Part shown: positions 61,891-64,000 of the stretch, piece after piece
How positions within the stretch are numbered: position 1 is the first letter of the stretch
Layout of the letters: each line of letters opens with the position of its first letter
Assembly: GCA_016716835.1 (NCBI GenBank)
Contig: JADJUW010000001.1
Coordinates: 1,322,001 to 1,386,000, forward strand
Source: Myxococcales bacterium
GTDB taxonomy: Bacteria > Myxococcota_A > Polyangia > Haliangiales > Haliangiaceae
Reading direction: 5' to 3'
DNA length: 64,000 nucleotides
Position numbers and translations under genes: made by a program
The notes under the pieces: model-generated
Databases searched by the model: none
The model's input: only the letters and a program-made list of their open reading frames with translations
What the model was told of the DNA's origin: nothing

Positions 61891-63485
61891 AGCAGCGCAA
61901 GGCGTCATTCGCCACCCACGCGGATATTGCCATCAAAGAGGCGTATGGCCCGGGCGACCTCGGCGACGCGTCCGCCACGCAGGCGGCGCTTGGAGCGCCT
62001 GGCGCGTATCCATTTACCCGCGGCGTGCAGCCTTCGATGTATCGCGGGCAGCTATGGACGATGCGGCAATACGCCGGCTTTGGCACCGCGGCCGAGTCAA
62101 ACCAGCGCTACAAGTATTTGCTCGCGCAAGGCGGCAAGGGCCTCTCGGTCGCCTTTGACCTGCCGACGCAAATGGGCCGCGACTCGGATCATCCTATGGC
62201 ACGCGGCGAGGTCGGCCGCGTCGGCGTGGCGATCGATTCCCTCGAAGACATGCGGGTGCTCCTCGACGGCCTGCCGCTCGATCAGGTCTCGACCTCAATG
62301 ACAATTAACGCTACGGCGGCGACGCTGCTCGCGCTGTATGTCGCCGTCGGCGATGAGCGCGGCGTGCCACGTAGTGAGCTGCGCGGCACCATCCAAAACG
62401 ATATTCTCAAGGAATACATCGCGCGCGGCACCTATATTTATCCGCCGTCGGGCTCGATGCGCCTCATCACCGATGTGTTCACATTTTGCAGCCACGAGGT
62501 ACCAAATTGGAACACGGTCTCGATCAGCGGCTATCACATTCGCGAGGCCGGCGCCGATGCGGTGCAAGAAGTCGCCTTCACGCTGGCCAACGGCATGGCC
62601 TATGTCGAGGCGGCGGTGCGCGGCGGGCTGGCCGTCGACGACTTCGCGCCGCGCCTTTCGTTCTTTTTTAACGGCCACAATAACTTCATCGAGGAGGTCT
62701 CCAAGTTTCGTGCCGCCCGCCGCATGTGGGCGCGCATCATGCGCGACACCTTTGGCGCCAAAAACGCCAAGAGCCAGATGTTGCGCTTTCACACCCAAAC
62801 TGCGGGCGTTACGCTGCAGGCGCAACAGCCGCTCACCAACGTCGCGCGGGTTACGATCCAGGCGCTCGCCGCGGTCCTAGGCGGCACCCAATCACTTCAC
62901 ACCAATTCGTATGACGAGGCGCTCGGCCTGCCAACGCCTGAGGCAGCCACCCTCGCCTTGCGCACGCAACAGGTCATCGCGCATGAATCGGGCGTGGCCG
63001 ATTTCGTCGACCCGTTGGCGGGGTCTTATGCCGTCGAGGCGATGACCAATGAAATCGAGGCGCGCGCGCAGGCCTATCTCGATAAGATTGCGCAGCTTGG
63101 CGGCGCCGTCGCGGCGATCGAACAGGGGTTTCAGCCGCGCGAAATAGAGCGCCGCGCCTACGAGCACCAACGCGCCGTGGAAAGCCGCGAACGCATCGTC
63201 GTTGGGGTCAATGACTTTGTCATCGACGACGAAACCGAGATGCCGGTGGCCAGCCTTGACCCGGACCTAGAAACGCAGCAAGTCGCCCGCCTCGCCGCGC
63301 TGCGCGCAGGGCGCAATAGCGACGCCCACCGCGCCGCCTTGGCCGACCTGCGCAGCTGTGCCCAAGGCTCACAGAACGTCATGCCGGCGCTGCTCGCGTC
63401 TGTTAAGGCGTCGGCAACGGTAGGCGAAATCGCCGACGTCATGCGCGACGTGTTTGGCACATATCAGCCCCAGCGATCGCTGTAG
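61887..63485 (+). CDS. Acyl-CoA mutase large subunit (methylmalonyl-CoA mutase family)
   Basis: 532 residues forming the substrate-binding TIM barrel: YPFTRGVQPSMYRGQLWTMR, QYAGFGTAAESNQRYKYLLA, GLSVAFDLPTQMGRDSDHP and TMTINATAATLLALY-like segments, then QTAGVTLQAQQPLTN and SLHTNSYDEALGLPT. The B12-binding domain is missing, as in two-component mutases, so a separate small subunit is required. Methylmalonyl-CoA to succinyl-CoA is likely, which would supply the ScoAB reaction; isobutyryl- or other acyl-CoA specificity is possible. The ATG overlaps the scoB stop. Confidence 0.88.
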
Positions 63486-63489
63486 GTGG

Positions 63490-64000
63490 CTAGAGACTCG
63501 CCGACGCCGTGATCAGCACCCGCACCGAGGCGGTGCCGCTGGGCACGGCCGTCTGCGAGTTAACCAGGATCTCACCGGCGACGAGGATCGCAAAGGGGGT
63601 TTTGAAGTCGATCATGGCGTCTGAAAGATGCGCTAAGCCCGCGCTATCGGTCGTCATGTCGGTAATCGGCACAACTTCCATCGGCGCCGCCGATGGCATC
63701 GAGGCGACAAACCCGGCAGCCGGATCATCGGGATCCATCACCGTGACCGGCGCCGAGTACATGCTAAACTCGGGCGTCGCGACGGTGAGCGTATTGTCGG
63801 CGATCTGATACTGCAGCCGTTCAATTTCCACGCTGACAAAGGCGTTGGCATCAATCGAGGCCAGCTCCGGGCGCTCCGCCTGCAGGTCGATTGTCCGCGA
63901 CAACACGACCTTGATGGCAACATCGCAGGTCTCAGAGACCGCGTTACACGTGGCGGTGCACGCGCCGTCAGGGCACGCCAGCGACGCCGCTTGGCTGCAA
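63490..64000 (-). CDS. C-terminal part of a Cys-containing secreted protein (truncated by window end)
   Basis: The frame is open from the right edge: CSQAASLACPDGACTATCNA, then VSETCDVAIKVVLSRTIDLQ and a beta-rich remainder ending TASVRVLITASASL, about 169 codons. The Cys spacing suggests a disulfide-bonded exported domain. It is convergent with the mutase gene, 4 bp apart. The N-terminus lies outside the window, so function cannot be assessed. Confidence 0.6.
   Translation of the reverse strand, partial: CSQAASLACPDGACTATCNAVSETCDVAIKVVLSRTIDLQAERPELASIDANAFVSVEIERLQYQIADNTLTVATPEFSMYSAPVTVMDPDDPAAGFVASMPSAAPMEVVPITDMTTDSAGLAHLSDAMIDFKTPFAILVAGEILVNSQTAVPSGTASVRVLITASASL

Overview
The window is GC-rich chromosomal DNA of a Gram-negative bacterium, most likely a myxobacterium (Myxococcota; Haliangium/Kofleriaceae-like). 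The reasons are a Hanks-type Ser/Thr kinase with a proline/alanine-rich C-terminus, two giant tandem TPR proteins, many lipoproteins with Asp/Ala/Pro-rich or Cys-rich mature parts, thrombospondin-type calcium repeats, and outer-membrane barrel-like proteins. The lineage is inferred from gene content and was not tested by a search.

Layout. 0-5.6 kb holds core RNA-maintenance genes (rnc, mnmA, an RlmD-like rRNA methyltransferase, arfB) and a few envelope genes. 5.7-7.3 kb is a tRNA-Leu with a 139-bp tandem repeat, an IS3 remnant, the first copies of a dispersed ~112-bp repeat (here called R), and a Cys-rich lipoprotein. 7.4-11.1 kb is a compact minus-strand azole-RiPP (TOMM) locus: precursor peptide, SagB-type dehydrogenase, and a fused leader-binding/YcaO cyclodehydratase. 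11.4-28 kb has a frameshifted SlyD-type PPIase, a FadR-type regulator, envelope proteins, a Ser/Thr kinase and two TPR proteins of about 1,700 and 1,630 residues. 28-38 kb carries the histidine-utilisation genes hutH, hutU and hutI, interleaved with lipoproteins, a barrel protein and an unusual tRNA-Glu. 38-45.7 kb is housekeeping: ybeY, a GAF/HD-GYP protein, phoH, mazG, rpsT, holA and an amidohydrolase.

45.8-58.2 kb is a mosaic accessory zone. Seven copies of R, all in the same orientation, separate truncated genes (ExbD, nitrilase, aldehyde dehydrogenase, YcaO and others) from complete small systems: a DUF433/DUF5615 toxin-antitoxin pair, a MNIO (DUF692) enzyme directly downstream of a Cys-ending lipoprotein that looks like its RiPP substrate, a TSP3/VWA-like lipoprotein, a second RiPP precursor homologous to the one at 11 kb, and a pair of paralogous Cys-rich lipoproteins. 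58.3-64 kb returns to ordinary genes: a lysyl-oxidase-like lipoprotein, a second RlmD-like methyltransferase (frameshifted), and a CoA-transferase/acyl-CoA mutase operon.

The most interesting content is RiPP biology. The TOMM locus at 7.4-11.1 kb has a sister precursor at 54.3-54.4 kb. That sister lies beside a 30-codon remnant of a second ycaO gene, and both precursors share an upstream promoter/operator. Independently, 48.3-49.8 kb is a two-gene MNIO system whose apparent substrate is a lipoprotein ending in a CxxC motif. Several single-base frameshifts at short homopolymers could be real decay or assembly error, and they are flagged individually.
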